A stretch of DNA of 5,591 nt. It comes from Planctomycetales bacterium (GTDB taxonomy: Bacteria > Planctomycetota > Planctomycetia > Pirellulales > Thermoguttaceae). The stretch spans positions 1 through 5,591 of the forward strand of contig SKZG01000279.1 of the NCBI GenBank assembly GCA_007127495.1, in the 5' to 3' direction. Position numbers and translations under genes: made by a program. Shown one piece after another: positions 1 through 5,515 of this stretch (position 1 is its first letter; each line of letters begins with the position of its first letter). Below the pieces are notes generated by a model. The model was not told the DNA's origin and did not search any database. It worked only from the letters and a program-made list of their open reading frames with translations.

Positions 1-575
1 AGGCGGCAGCAGCAGGCCAGGAGGGCGCCGGTCTTTTCCGAGATGATGTCGAGATAATCCTCTTCGGAAAGATGATAATTGCCGCGATTATGCACCTGGC
101 GCAACTCGCCTTCGCACATGATGCGAGCCGCCTCGGCGATGGCCCTGCAAGCGTATTCACCGTCGACCGAAGCCGCCAGGCAAATGGAGCGGCTGAACAA
201 GTAGTCACCCAACAGCACACTCGCCTCGTTGTTCCATCGGGCGTTCACCGTATCGAGGTGCCGGCGGACTTCCGCCTCGTCGAGCACGTCGTCGTGAATG
301 AGCGTGGCCGTATGGATCAACTCGACCGAAGCGGCGAGCGCCACGTGCTCCGGCCGGAGGTTTCCCAGTGCACTCGCCGAGAGAAGTACGAGCGCCGGGC
401 GCAAACGTTTGCCGCCGAGCCGGAACCCGTGCTTCGCCAGCAGGTCCACAAAGGGGTAATCGCTGGTCAACTCGACGCGCAAAAGGTCTTCGACGGCGGC
501 AAGCTCGTCGCGCACCGGGGTGTAGAGTTCGCGCAGCGAGGACGGAATGGTTGGAGGATCACCGGGTGCCTTCAT
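1..575 (-). CDS. Long-chain polyprenyl diphosphate synthase, N-terminal part (cut by window edge)
   Basis: This trans-prenyltransferase condenses isopentenyl diphosphate onto an allylic diphosphate to make the long isoprenoid tail of a quinone (hepta- to nonaprenyl class, like IspB or HepT). The minus strand reads 191 residues from ATG at 575 to the window edge; the family is usually about 320-340 residues, so the C-terminal 40% and the second Asp-rich motif are outside. Visible are GGKRLRP at residues 54-60 (substrate-binding Lys and Arg), the first Asp-rich motif DDVLD at 95-99 in the context VELIHTATLIHDDVLDE, the following RR at 104-105, EGE at 155-157 and the conserved Lys-Thr at 181-182. 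Small Ala/Thr residues five and four positions before DDxxD match long-chain enzymes such as E. coli IspB rather than farnesyl or geranylgeranyl synthases, which carry aromatics there. No good ribosome binding site precedes the ATG, but the start overlaps the stop of an upstream small frame as ATGA, which suggests translational coupling. Family is certain; exact chain length is not readable. Confidence 0.95.
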   Translation of the reverse strand, partial: MKAPGDPPTIPSSLRELYTPVRDELAAVEDLLRVELTSDYPFVDLLAKHGFRLGGKRLRPALVLLSASALGNLRPEHVALAASVELIHTATLIHDDVLDEAEVRRHLDTVNARWNNEASVLLGDYLFSRSICLAASVDGEYACRAIAEAARIMCEGELRQVHNRGNYHLSEEDYLDIISEKTGALLACCCR

Positions 576-679
576 CGTACTCGCCTGCTCGCCGCGCTGG
601 ATCGGTTAATGCCTTTGCGGTTGCACGGCTCATAGCTGCAATTGCAGAAGTCCAGATTCTCTTGTTTTCCACACTCCAT
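572..679 (-). pseudogene. Truncated Cys-rich small protein, DUF6485-like N-terminal half
   Basis: A 35-codon frame starts at ATG 679 and ends in TGA at 574-572. Residues 1-23 (MECGKQENLDFCNC then SYEPCNRKG) match what I recall of the start of DUF6485 proteins, about 60-70 residue likely metal-binding cytosolic proteins of unknown function. Those continue after RKG with CCxC, then YH and a C-terminal PAC-F motif. Here the sequence after RKG becomes INRSSAASRRVR with no further Cys or His, and no other frame restores it, so the second half appears lost. An AGAAGG ribosome binding site lies five bases before the ATG (690-685). The stop overlaps the polyprenyl synthase start as ATGA, so the remnant may still be translated as a coupling leader. 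Cys residues are at 3, 12, 14 and 19. The frame is open upstream to 943, but that extension is proline/arginine-rich and looks non-coding. The family call is from memory and moderate. Confidence 0.5.
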
Positions 680-990
680 GAATGCCTTCTCACACGTTTG
701 TGTTCGCGGAATTGGTGTCCGTGGGGTTGATGATGGCGAGTTTAGCCGACCATGGGGAACCTGCCAAGCCCCCGTCCCGATGCCGCAACCGCCCCCGGCA
801 GTTCGCGCCCCATAGTCCGCCGTAGCGCGGCTACGTCTGAACCGTTTGGGCGCCGGGCTTGCCGAAACGGATCGGGTCGGGTCGACGTAGGGCGCAAAAA
901 AAGAGGACAGCCCCATTTCCGCAACCCGGCGGGGCGGCCCCATGGGGCGTTGCCGACGTCGGGTGGCGGAGGTTAGGACTGTCCCCTGTG
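680..990. other. Gene-free, palindrome-dense intergenic region
   Basis: No reading frame here looks like protein; the open frames are arginine/proline-rich by-products of high GC. The stretch is packed with inverted repeats. CGTAGC (821-826) pairs with GCTACG (830-835) around GCG. CCGTTT (842-847) pairs with AAACGG (865-870). GCCCCATGGGGC (937-948) is a perfect 12-bp palindrome flanked by GCAAC (921-925) and GTTGC (949-953). A diverged inverted pair of GGGGACAGTCC-type motifs lies at 903-914 and 976-986. The promoter for the minus-strand genes at 1-679 should lie in its left part, but I cannot pick out convincing -35/-10 boxes. Confidence 0.6.
903..986. repeat. Degenerate inverted-repeat element with GGGGACAGTCC-type ends
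   Basis: The left end GAGGACAGCCCC (903-914) follows a run of seven A. The right end GGACTGTCCCC (976-986) is, in reverse complement, GGGGACAGTCC; the ends agree at 9 of 11 positions and are also followed by an A-run at 992-997. Between them is a 12-bp perfect palindrome (937-948). A-run plus GGGGACAGTCC units of this type are common small dispersed repeats in many genomes, often near REP-associated transposase genes (recalled knowledge). No transposase is present in the window, so this would be a non-autonomous or decayed copy. A related palindrome, GGGACAGTCCC, sits at 3381-3391. Confidence 0.45.
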
Positions 991-1027
991 GAAAAAATTA
1001 TCCGTCGCGGGGGTCAAACCGCGACGG
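991..1027 (-). terminator. Intrinsic terminator of the HTH/receiver gene
   Basis: On the minus strand CCGTCGCGG (1027-1019) is followed by an 8-base loop, the perfect complement CCGCGACGG (1010-1002), and then ATAATTTTTTCC (1001-990). A 9-bp GC-rich stem followed within four bases by six T is a textbook Rho-independent terminator. It begins about 65 bases after the stop of the 1093-1665 gene on the same strand, so it should end that transcript and separate it from the polyprenyl synthase transcript. Confidence 0.85.
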
Positions 1028-1092
1028 GTTGAATGGGGCGGCGAATGAAGTCTATCAAGCTTCCAGAACCTAGTCCGGCTGGTGCCGGGGCC

Positions 1093-1665
1093 CTAGACAA
1101 GCTCTTTCTTGGCGCCGATCAACGTGCGCAGTCGCTCAGCCAACAGCGCGGCGTCAAACGGCTTCTTGAACGTTTCGTTGATGCTCGAGCGGTCAAAGCT
1201 CGTGGAGCTTCCATCGTCGGGTAGCAAGGCAATGAGTGTGACCTCAGCAAACTCGGCATTGCGGCGGAGGTTCTGGCAAATTTGCAGTGCCTCCGTGCGG
1301 CCGATCGAGAAGTCCACGATAATACAGTCCGGATGGAAACTCTCGGCTTGGATGCCGGCATCGAAACCACTGGCAGCCACGGCCACCTTGAAAGAGCGCT
1401 CCAGCGGCAATTCCCGCTTGACGTTCTCAATCAGAACCTGGTCCTGAGCTACAATCAGGACCTTGGCCATGGCCTCATCCTCGAGGTCGCCCAATGGCAT
1501 TCCGTGTTCCTTCAGGAACCTGATCAGGTAATCCCTGGGAATGCGGCGGTCTTGGGAACCCGGGATGCGGTATCCCTTGAGGCGGCCCGAATCGAACCAC
1601 TTGCTTACGGTGCGCGGGGCCACCTTGCAGATCTTTGCGACCTGCCCCGTTGTGAAAACCTTCAT
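1093..1665 (-). CDS. MerR/excisionase-type HTH protein fused to an atypical response-regulator receiver domain
   Basis: This is a 190-residue cytosolic regulator. Residues 1-54 form an excisionase/MerR-like winged HTH: MKVFTTGQVAKICKVAPRTV starts it, then SKWFDSGRLKGYRIPGS and RRIPRDYLIRFL. Residues 67-186 read as a CheY-like receiver: strand KVLIV at 68-72, phospho-acceptor candidate Asp118 in CIIVDFS, and the conserved Lys168 before Pro in FKKPFD. The acidic pair that binds magnesium is degenerate: VLIV is followed by Ala73-Gln74-Asp75 instead of two acids, and the usual Thr/Ser after strand four is Leu (LIALLPDD). Phosphorylation is therefore doubtful; the domain may serve dimerisation or another signal. 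No histidine kinase is adjacent. The order DNA-binding first, receiver second is the reverse of most response regulators. GGAGAG six bases before the ATG (1677-1672) supports the start. The gene is monocistronic, with its own terminator at 991-1027. I recall very similar proteins in Pirellulales; target genes are unknown. Confidence 0.9.
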   Translation of the reverse strand: MKVFTTGQVAKICKVAPRTVSKWFDSGRLKGYRIPGSQDRRIPRDYLIRFLKEHGMPLGDLEDEAMAKVLIVAQDQVLIENVKRELPLERSFKVAVAASGFDAGIQAESFHPDCIIVDFSIGRTEALQICQNLRRNAEFAEVTLIALLPDDGSSTSFDRSSINETFKKPFDAALLAERLRTLIGAKKELV

Positions 1666-1703
1666 CGCAGGCTCTCCATTAATCTCACGTTGGTTTATTC
1701 AAA

Positions 1704-1734
1704 GTTCCGGCCGGGCACCCGCCCAACGCGGAAC
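1704..1734. promoter_or_regulatory. Inverted repeat upstream of the HTH/receiver gene
   Basis: GTTCCG (1704-1709) and CGGAAC (1729-1734) are perfect complements, with an inner GGGC (1713-1716) and GCCC (1721-1724) pair. The centre lies about 54 bases upstream of the 1665 ATG, where an operator or a leader hairpin would be expected. Two smaller palindromes follow further upstream: GAAAC-CA-GTTTC (1756-1767) and GTTC-CTTC-GAAC (1768-1779). The minus-strand sequence also contains GGAACTT, like an ECF-sigma -35 box, but I see no matching -10. A role in autoregulation is inference. Confidence 0.35.
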
Positions 1735-2401
1735 GTTTTCTCACCCCATGCCTATGAAACCAGTTTCGTTCCTTCGAACCGGCAATCGCTGCCGCTGGAC
1801 CTCACAAGCATCTGGGTCGGGGCTTTTCCGTAATTCGCTTTCCATGGTGGCTGTGGTTCAGCTCCTTCTGATCCGCGCCGTACTAATTACATCGTCAACC
1901 TGACCATTCGGAAGCCAGAGAAAATCCGTAAAATAGCGAAGCTGCGGTCTAACCTCACCATCACGATTTCCTCGCACTCCCAGAATGTCCCCGGCGAACT
2001 ACACGCGGAAAGTGGGAGAGACTTACACACGACCAGCCGAGGGAGAGGTTTTCGGCTGAACGTCAAGGCCGACGGCCTTCGAGGCAGGTTCCCCCCTGCG
2101 ACTCTCTCCGAAAGGGTAAAGTTCACACTCAACACCCGGCGGAAAAAGCCTTCCGATCATTTTCTTCGCCCTCCCTGGGGCTAACACTTTAGAAACTTTG
2201 TAGGCATATGACGGGTATGACAAACGTAACGGAATTGCCGCATGGCGCGGGATGGGTATCTAGGCAAACTACAACGGTTCACGCCCGGCCGCCTTCTTTG
2301 AAGGAGGGCGCGCTCAAGGGTCGCAGTCACACCGCTGCGCCCCCCCAAAGGCAGCATGTCGGTAGGCACGGCTGACGAACGACAAATCGGGAGAGCGTCT
2401 C
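1735..2401. other. Divergent intergenic region without a convincing gene
   Basis: The region lies between the minus-strand regulator and the plus-strand broken gene, and its local GC is lower than in the neighbouring genes. None of its short frames looks like protein. It contains the multi-hairpin block described at 2014-2110, a weak hairpin CGGAA/TTCCG (2140-2155) followed by the T-rich ATCATTTTCTTC, a nested hairpin CGCCC/GGGCG with inner CCTTC/GAAGG (2282-2310), and CGCAG/CTGCG (2322-2339). A weak plus-strand promoter candidate is TTGCCG (2235-2240), 16 bases, TATCTA (2257-2262). I found no tRNA, tmRNA, RNase P or known riboswitch signature on either strand. Confidence 0.5.
2014..2110 (+). 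ncRNA. Candidate multibranched structured RNA (unidentified)
   Basis: Four complementary pairs nest into one compact fold. A closing stem GGAGAGA (2015-2021) with TCTCTCC (2103-2109) encloses three hairpins in a row: CAGCCGA (2034-2040) with TCGGCTG (2052-2058), AAGGCC (2065-2070) with GGCCTT (2074-2079), and GCAGG (2084-2088) with CCTGC (2095-2099). All pairs are perfect Watson-Crick. The loop of the first hairpin contains a second GGGAGAGG (2041-2048) that could compete for the 3' strand of the closing stem, giving an alternative fold. The helices would form on either strand; plus is chosen because the next plus-strand gene starts about 290 bases downstream. It matches no RNA family I know; chance pairing in GC-rich DNA is possible. 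Confidence 0.25.
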
Positions 2402-3084
2402 ATGGGCGGGAATCGACGAATGGCGATGGCGGTGCTGCCGGGGGGCTCGATTGGGCTCGCAGGGCTGGCCGGCGAGGCCGCGGGCCAGGGCTCACGCACC
2501 GCGGCCCTGCATAAGGCCGTGCGCGAGCAGGACCACGCCGAGGCCCGCAAACTGTACGAACAGGCCGAGAAGCTGCGTGGTGAGGGGAAGCCGGCCGAGG
2601 CGGGCAATCGTTTCACCGAGCTGCGCGCCCGCTACCCGCAAACCACGTGGGCTGCGAAGGTATCGGCCATGAAGCAGGCGGGCGCGTTCGATCCGTATCA
2701 CCGGTGGCTGGGCATTCCGCCGGGGGAGCAGCCGCCGGACGATTACCGGCTGCTGGGGCTGGCGCGGTTCGAGGACGCCCCGGAGGTGATCGAGGCGGCG
2801 GCCGACCAGCGGATGGCGTTCCTGCGCTCCGTGCAGACCGGTCCCCGCGGCCCCCTCTCGCAGAAGCTGCTCAACGAAGTGGCCGCGGCCAAGGTCCGGC
2901 TGCTCAACACCGAGAAAAAGGCCGAGTACGACCGGCAGCTTCGCGAGGAGGAGGCGGCGGAGCGTGCCGAGACGCCGCAGGCCGCGCCGGTCGTGCCGCG
3001 CGCGGTGGCCGTGCCGGCTGGCGAGGACGCGAGCGAGTTGCCGCGTATTTCCTCGTCGAGCGGAGCGGAACGCCGCAGTTCGGC

Positions 3085-3141
3085 CGTAGGATGGACATTC
3101 TTGTCCGTCTTTGGTGAACGGACGGGGACGTCCATCCTACG
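3085..3141. repeat. 57-bp palindromic repeat element (complete copy)
   Basis: CGTAGGATGGAC (3085-3096) and GTCCATCCTACG (3130-3141) are a perfect 12-bp inverted repeat. Six more base pairs follow inside, GTCCGT (3103-3108) with ACGGAC (3118-3123), around a 9-base loop. The intervening ATTCTT and GGGGAC tracts are not complementary as DNA, but in plus-strand RNA they form two Watson-Crick and three G-U pairs with one mismatch, giving a nearly continuous 24-step hairpin. The length is exactly 19 codons and the element is open in the host frame (VGWTFLSVFGERTGTSILR). I see no obvious target-site duplication. Similar GTAGGATGGAC palindromes recur in planctomycete genomes (recalled). Confidence 0.8.
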
Positions 3142-3309
3142 TGGTGGCCGTGGGGAGCGGCGTGTGAAGTGGATGCTCGGCGCGTGGTGGGTGCTCGTGC
3201 CGGCTCCCTCACCGCCCGCCGCGCCCCGACCGCCGGCCCGCGCGTCCGGGCCGGACCGTGGTGGTATGCACGGCGGAACGGTCGATGCCCCCGGTGAGCG
3301 GCGGGAATT

Positions 3310-3347
3310 GTCGTCTTCGGACGACGGACGGGAACGTCCATCCTACG
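3310..3347. repeat. Half copy of the 57-bp palindromic element
   Basis: Bases 3324-3347 match 3118-3141, the right half of the complete element, at 23 of 24 positions. The left arm is missing. In its place GTCGTC (3310-3315), TTCG and GACGAC (3320-3325) form a 6-bp hairpin closed by a C(UUCG)G tetraloop, an especially stable RNA loop. The copy is in the same orientation as the complete one, 206 bases downstream. Confidence 0.7.
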
Positions 3348-3374
3348 CGGGCGCGATGCGCCCGGCGAGCCTGG

Positions 3375-3393
3375 AAAATTGGGACAGTCCCCC
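3375..3393. repeat. Short GGGACAGTCCC palindromic repeat
   Basis: AAAATT is followed by the 11-bp palindrome GGGAC-A-GTCCC (3381-3391). It resembles the ends of the element at 903-986 and is a third palindromic insertion within the linker of the broken gene. It is read through in the frame of piece two as KLGQSPD. Confidence 0.55.
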
Positions 3394-4352
3394 GACGCGC
3401 CGGTGTTTGTGCCGCCCGAGCCGTCGCCGGACGAGAAGAACACCCTGGCCCGGCGGTTCCTCGACGCGGCCGCCGCGCCGGCCGCCGGCGCGGCGGAACG
3501 GTACGTCCTGTTGCGGTTGGCCGCGCAGTTGGGCACCGACGCGGCCGAGGTGGACCTGGTGCTGGAGGCGGCCCGCCGGGTGGGTCGGCAGGTCGAGGTC
3601 GATCCGCTGAGCGTGGAGCTTCGCGCCCTGGAGGCGTTCGGCGCCGGGGCCGGCGGCTTGCGGCGGGCCGAGGCCCTGGTGCGCGGTTCGGCCGCGGTCA
3701 TCGCCCGGGCGGTGGCCGAGGGGCGTTTCGACGAAGCCCGCGAACTCGCCGCCCTTGCCCGCAACGCCTGCCATCGGCCGGAGGCCCGCGAGTGGCGCAA
3801 GGAGGCGGCCGAACGGCTGGCGTGGGTGGAGCGGGCGGGCGAGGCGCACCGCCGGCTTGCGCCGCCGTAGAAGCGAACCCCGACGATCCGGCAGCCCACG
3901 ACCTGCTGGGCGCGTGGTACTGCCTGGTGCAGGACGACTGGGCGACGGGCCTCGGGCACGTCGCCCGCGGCGGCAACGTGCAACTGCGCGCGCTGGCTCG
4001 GGCCGAGTGGGCGCCGACGGGCGCCGATGTCCCGGCGCCTGCCAACGGCAGTGCCCCGGCTGCGGTTTCTAAGGACCCGCTCGCCCGCGGCGATGCCTGG
4101 TGGGACGCCGCCGCCGAGCAGACCGACGCGCGACTGGTTGCCCTCGGTCGTGCCGGCTACTGGTATCGGCGCGTCGCGCCGGGAACGCTTGGCGGCCTGC
4201 GAAAACTGCACGTCGAAAGGCGGCTGGAAGTGATCATAGACGTTGAGCACACCCTGGCCGCCCGCCGCGCCGCGCTACAGCCCCCGCCCTCGGCTAGGTC
4301 CGGAGCGGCTTGGCGTGAGGGGTGGTAGCGCCGCTGGGTTGAATTCCCCTGG

Positions 4353-4371
4353 ATCGCCCCATAACGGCGAT
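4353..4371. repeat. Perfect hairpin after the broken gene
   Basis: ATCGCC (4353-4358) pairs with GGCGAT (4366-4371) around a 7-base loop, 25 bases after the last stop of the broken gene. There is no T-tract, so it is not a classical terminator, though it could end or protect a transcript. Confidence 0.35.
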
Positions 4372-4391
4372 AGGTTCCCCATGACTGGCCG

Positions 4392-4417
4392 CCGCTCGGC
4401 TCGGCCGCTCGGCTCGG
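4392..4417. repeat. Perfect 13-bp tandem duplication
   Basis: CCGCTCGGCTCGG occurs twice head to tail (4392-4404 and 4405-4417), ending eight bases before the dapA -35 box. The unit itself contains CTCGG twice, so slippage is the likely origin. It could vary in copy number between strains. Confidence 0.75.
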
Positions 4418-4425
4418 CTGCCTTC

Positions 4426-4454
4426 TTGGCAAGTGGCTGGCGGCGGGTTATACT
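4426..4454 (+). promoter_or_regulatory. Sigma-70-type promoter of dapA
   Basis: TTGGCA (4426-4431) and TATACT (4449-4454) are separated by exactly 17 bases, each one or two changes from the TTGACA/TATAAT consensus. Transcription would start near 4461, giving a leader of about 107 bases before the dapA ATG at 4568. This also argues against the in-frame upstream GTG at 4433, which would not be on the transcript. Confidence 0.75.
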
Positions 4455-4456
4455 GC

Positions 4457-4487
4457 CCCGCGTATTTCCGCGGGCAAAGATGGCCCG
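4457..4487 (+). promoter_or_regulatory. Overlapping hairpins at the 5' end of the dapA leader
   Basis: CCCGCG (4457-4462) pairs with CGCGGG (4469-4474) around TATTTC. CGGGC (4471-4475) can instead pair with GCCCG (4483-4487). The shared strand makes the two mutually exclusive, as in simple attenuators, but no T-tract follows either stem. The leader is much shorter than a lysine riboswitch and shows none of its motifs that I can recognise. Part of the first stem may lie upstream of the transcription start. Confidence 0.25.
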
Positions 4488-4567
4488 TGCTACAGAATCG
4501 CAAAACCGGCCCGCGGCAAGTAGAAGAACGCACATCGCCACACTCCTTACCTGGTTCCCAAACAGCC

Positions 4568-5455
4568 ATGACCACACGCAGTGAATCGTTTGCCGGCCAT
4601 TCCGTGGCCATGATCACCCCTTTCCGCAACGGTGAGGTCGATTTCGACGCCATCGGAAGATTGGTCGACCTGCAGGTCGAGGCGGGGACCACATGCCTCT
4701 GTCCGGTGGGCACCACCGGCGAGTCGCCGACGGTTTCCCACGAGGAACATGAACGGATTATCGCAGCCGTTGTGGAGGCCGCGGCGGGCCGCGTCAAGGT
4801 CATGCCGGGCACGGGCAGCAACAGCACGTCGGAAGCCCTGCGGCTGACGCGCTTCGCCGCCCGATCCGGCGCCGACGCTGCCCTGGTGGTGGCTCCGTAT
4901 TACAACAAACCCACCCAGGAGGGCATCTACCAGCATTACCAGGCACTGGCGGAGGCGGTGGACCTTCCTATCTGCGTTTACAACATCCCCGGCCGGACGG
5001 GCAAGAACATCGAGCCCGAAACCATCATCCGCATGGCCGAACTGCCCAACATCAGCATGGTCAAGGAGGCGACGGGCTCCATGGATCAGGCGTCGCAAAT
5101 CCTTTCGGCCACCGACCTGACCGTGCTCAGCGGCGACGACAGCCTCACGCTCCCCCTCCTGGCCATCGGTGGGCGAGGCGTGATTTCCGTGGTGGGCAAC
5201 ATGGTGCCGGGCGACGTGGTGGCCATGCTCCAGGCGTTTGAGGCCGGTAACCTGACCGAAGCCCGACGATGGCATCAGAAGCTCTTCCCGTTGTGTCGCG
5301 ACATGCTCTCGCTGGCCACCAACCCGATCCCCATCAAGGCGGCGATGAAACTGCTGGGGCGCGACACCGGCGAGCTGCGCCTGCCGATGACACCACTCGA
5401 CGCCGACCAGGAGGCCCGGCTGCGCCAAACCCTGAGCGCGTATGGCCTGCTGTAA
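4568..5455 (+). CDS. dapA: 4-hydroxy-tetrahydrodipicolinate synthase
   Basis: DapA condenses pyruvate with aspartate semialdehyde, the first step committed to diaminopimelate and lysine, in the cytosol; the family works as a TIM-barrel tetramer. The protein has 295 residues from ATG 4568 (E. coli 292). Seen in order: AMITPF at 14-19, GTTGES at 48-53, the dyad Tyr112 in APYYNKP, Tyr138 in CVYNIPGRT, Arg143 that binds the aspartate semialdehyde carboxylate, Schiff-base Lys166 in MVKEATG, and [20 protein letters not shown] near 197-216. These match E. coli Thr44, Thr45, Tyr107, Tyr133, Arg138 and Lys161 with a constant offset of five. Arg143 favours DapA over N-acetylneuraminate lyase or keto-deoxy-sugar aldolases of the same fold. 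The frame is open back to GTG 4433, but that lies within the promoter spacer and the extra 45 residues lack family features. No clear Shine-Dalgarno precedes the ATG. No other lysine gene is adjacent; it has its own promoter. Confidence 0.96.
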   Translation: MTTRSESFAGHSVAMITPFRNGEVDFDAIGRLVDLQVEAGTTCLCPVGTTGESPTVSHEEHERIIAAVVEAAAGRVKVMPGTGSNSTSEALRLTRFAARSGADAALVVAPYYNKPTQEGIYQHYQALAEAVDLPICVYNIPGRTGKNIEPETIIRMAELPNISMVKEATGSMDQASQILSATDLTVLSGDDSLTLPLLAIGGRGVISVVGNMVPGDVVAMLQAFEAGNLTEARRWHQKLFPLCRDMLSLATNPIPIKAAMKLLGRDTGELRLPMTPLDADQEARLRQTLSAYGLL

Positions 5456-5484
5456 GGCAAGGTGGCGGATCGGTTTTGGAGTGC

Positions 5485-5515
5485 GGCGGCTTGACGCCGC
5501 TTTGGCTTTCGTTTC
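5485..5515 (+). terminator. Possible dapA terminator within the left repeat arm
   Basis: GCGGC (5486-5490), a 5-base loop and GCCGC (5496-5500) are followed by TTTGGCTTTCGTTT, 30 bases after the dapA stop. The stem is short and the T-tract broken, so termination would be modest. The same bases form the left arm of the inverted repeat at 5485-5591, whose long-range pairing would compete with this hairpin. Confidence 0.4.

Larger units (their letters stand above)
2402..4328 (+). pseudogene. Broken planctomycete DnaJ-like-domain / TPR-type protein gene
   Basis: Three coding pieces lie in three frames. Piece one (2402 to about 3079) has a GGGAGAG site six bases before ATG. It encodes a short weakly hydrophobic start, a TPR-like helical pair (residues 36-91) and, at residues 96-181, a DnaJ-like domain (FDPYHRWLGIPPGEQPP, YRLLGL, KLLNEVAAAKVRLLN, EYDRQL) without the HPD motif needed to stimulate Hsp70. 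Piece two (about 3394-3860) is a helical repeat domain (TLARRFLDAA, RYVLLRLAAQLG, VDLVLEAA). Piece three (about 3861-4328) has NPDDPAAHDLLG, WYCLVQDDWATGLGHVARGG, LARGDAWWDAAAEQ and GYWYRRVAPG, a C-terminal domain recurring in planctomycete proteins of unknown function. The first frame change falls in the repeat-filled linker 3142-3300. The second is a one-base loss at 3859-3866: restoring one base makes EAHRRL run smoothly into AAVEANPDD and removes TAG 3868-3870. The domain order matches what I recall of intact relatives. Sequencing error could explain the second break. Confidence 0.75.

Noticed and set aside
72..635. Plus-strand open frame of 187 codons
   Set aside because: It lies antisense to the polyprenyl synthase, whose motifs (GGKRLRP, DDVLD) are unmistakable on the minus strand.
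1702..1709. ECF-sigma promoter (GGAACTT on the minus strand)
   Set aside because: No matching -10 element at the right distance, and the motif is part of an inverted repeat arm.
2010..2112. Glycine riboswitch (GGGAGAG, GCCGAGGG and CTCTCTCC look reminiscent)
   Set aside because: The conserved core motifs I would expect, such as GCCGAAGGGGCAA and CTCAGGCAAAAGGAC, are absent, and no glycine-metabolism gene follows.
1887..2135. 82-codon minus-strand frame in the intergenic region
   Set aside because: No recognisable motif, no good ribosome site, and it overlaps a palindrome-rich block; treated as non-coding.
2266..2300. tRNA T-arm-like GGTTCACGCC
   Set aside because: The flanking bases do not form a T stem, and no acceptor or anticodon arms can be drawn.
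3085..3393. CRISPR-like repeats
   Set aside because: There are only one and a half copies, no regular spacers, and they lie within a coding remnant; they are palindromic dispersed repeats.
2904..4250. Minus-strand open frame of 448 codons
   Set aside because: Arg/Ala/Pro-rich antisense by-product of GC-rich codons; the plus strand carries recognisable domains throughout.
4433..4567. 45-codon N-terminal extension of dapA from GTG 4433
   Set aside because: The GTG lies inside the promoter spacer, upstream of the expected transcript start, and the extension has no family similarity.
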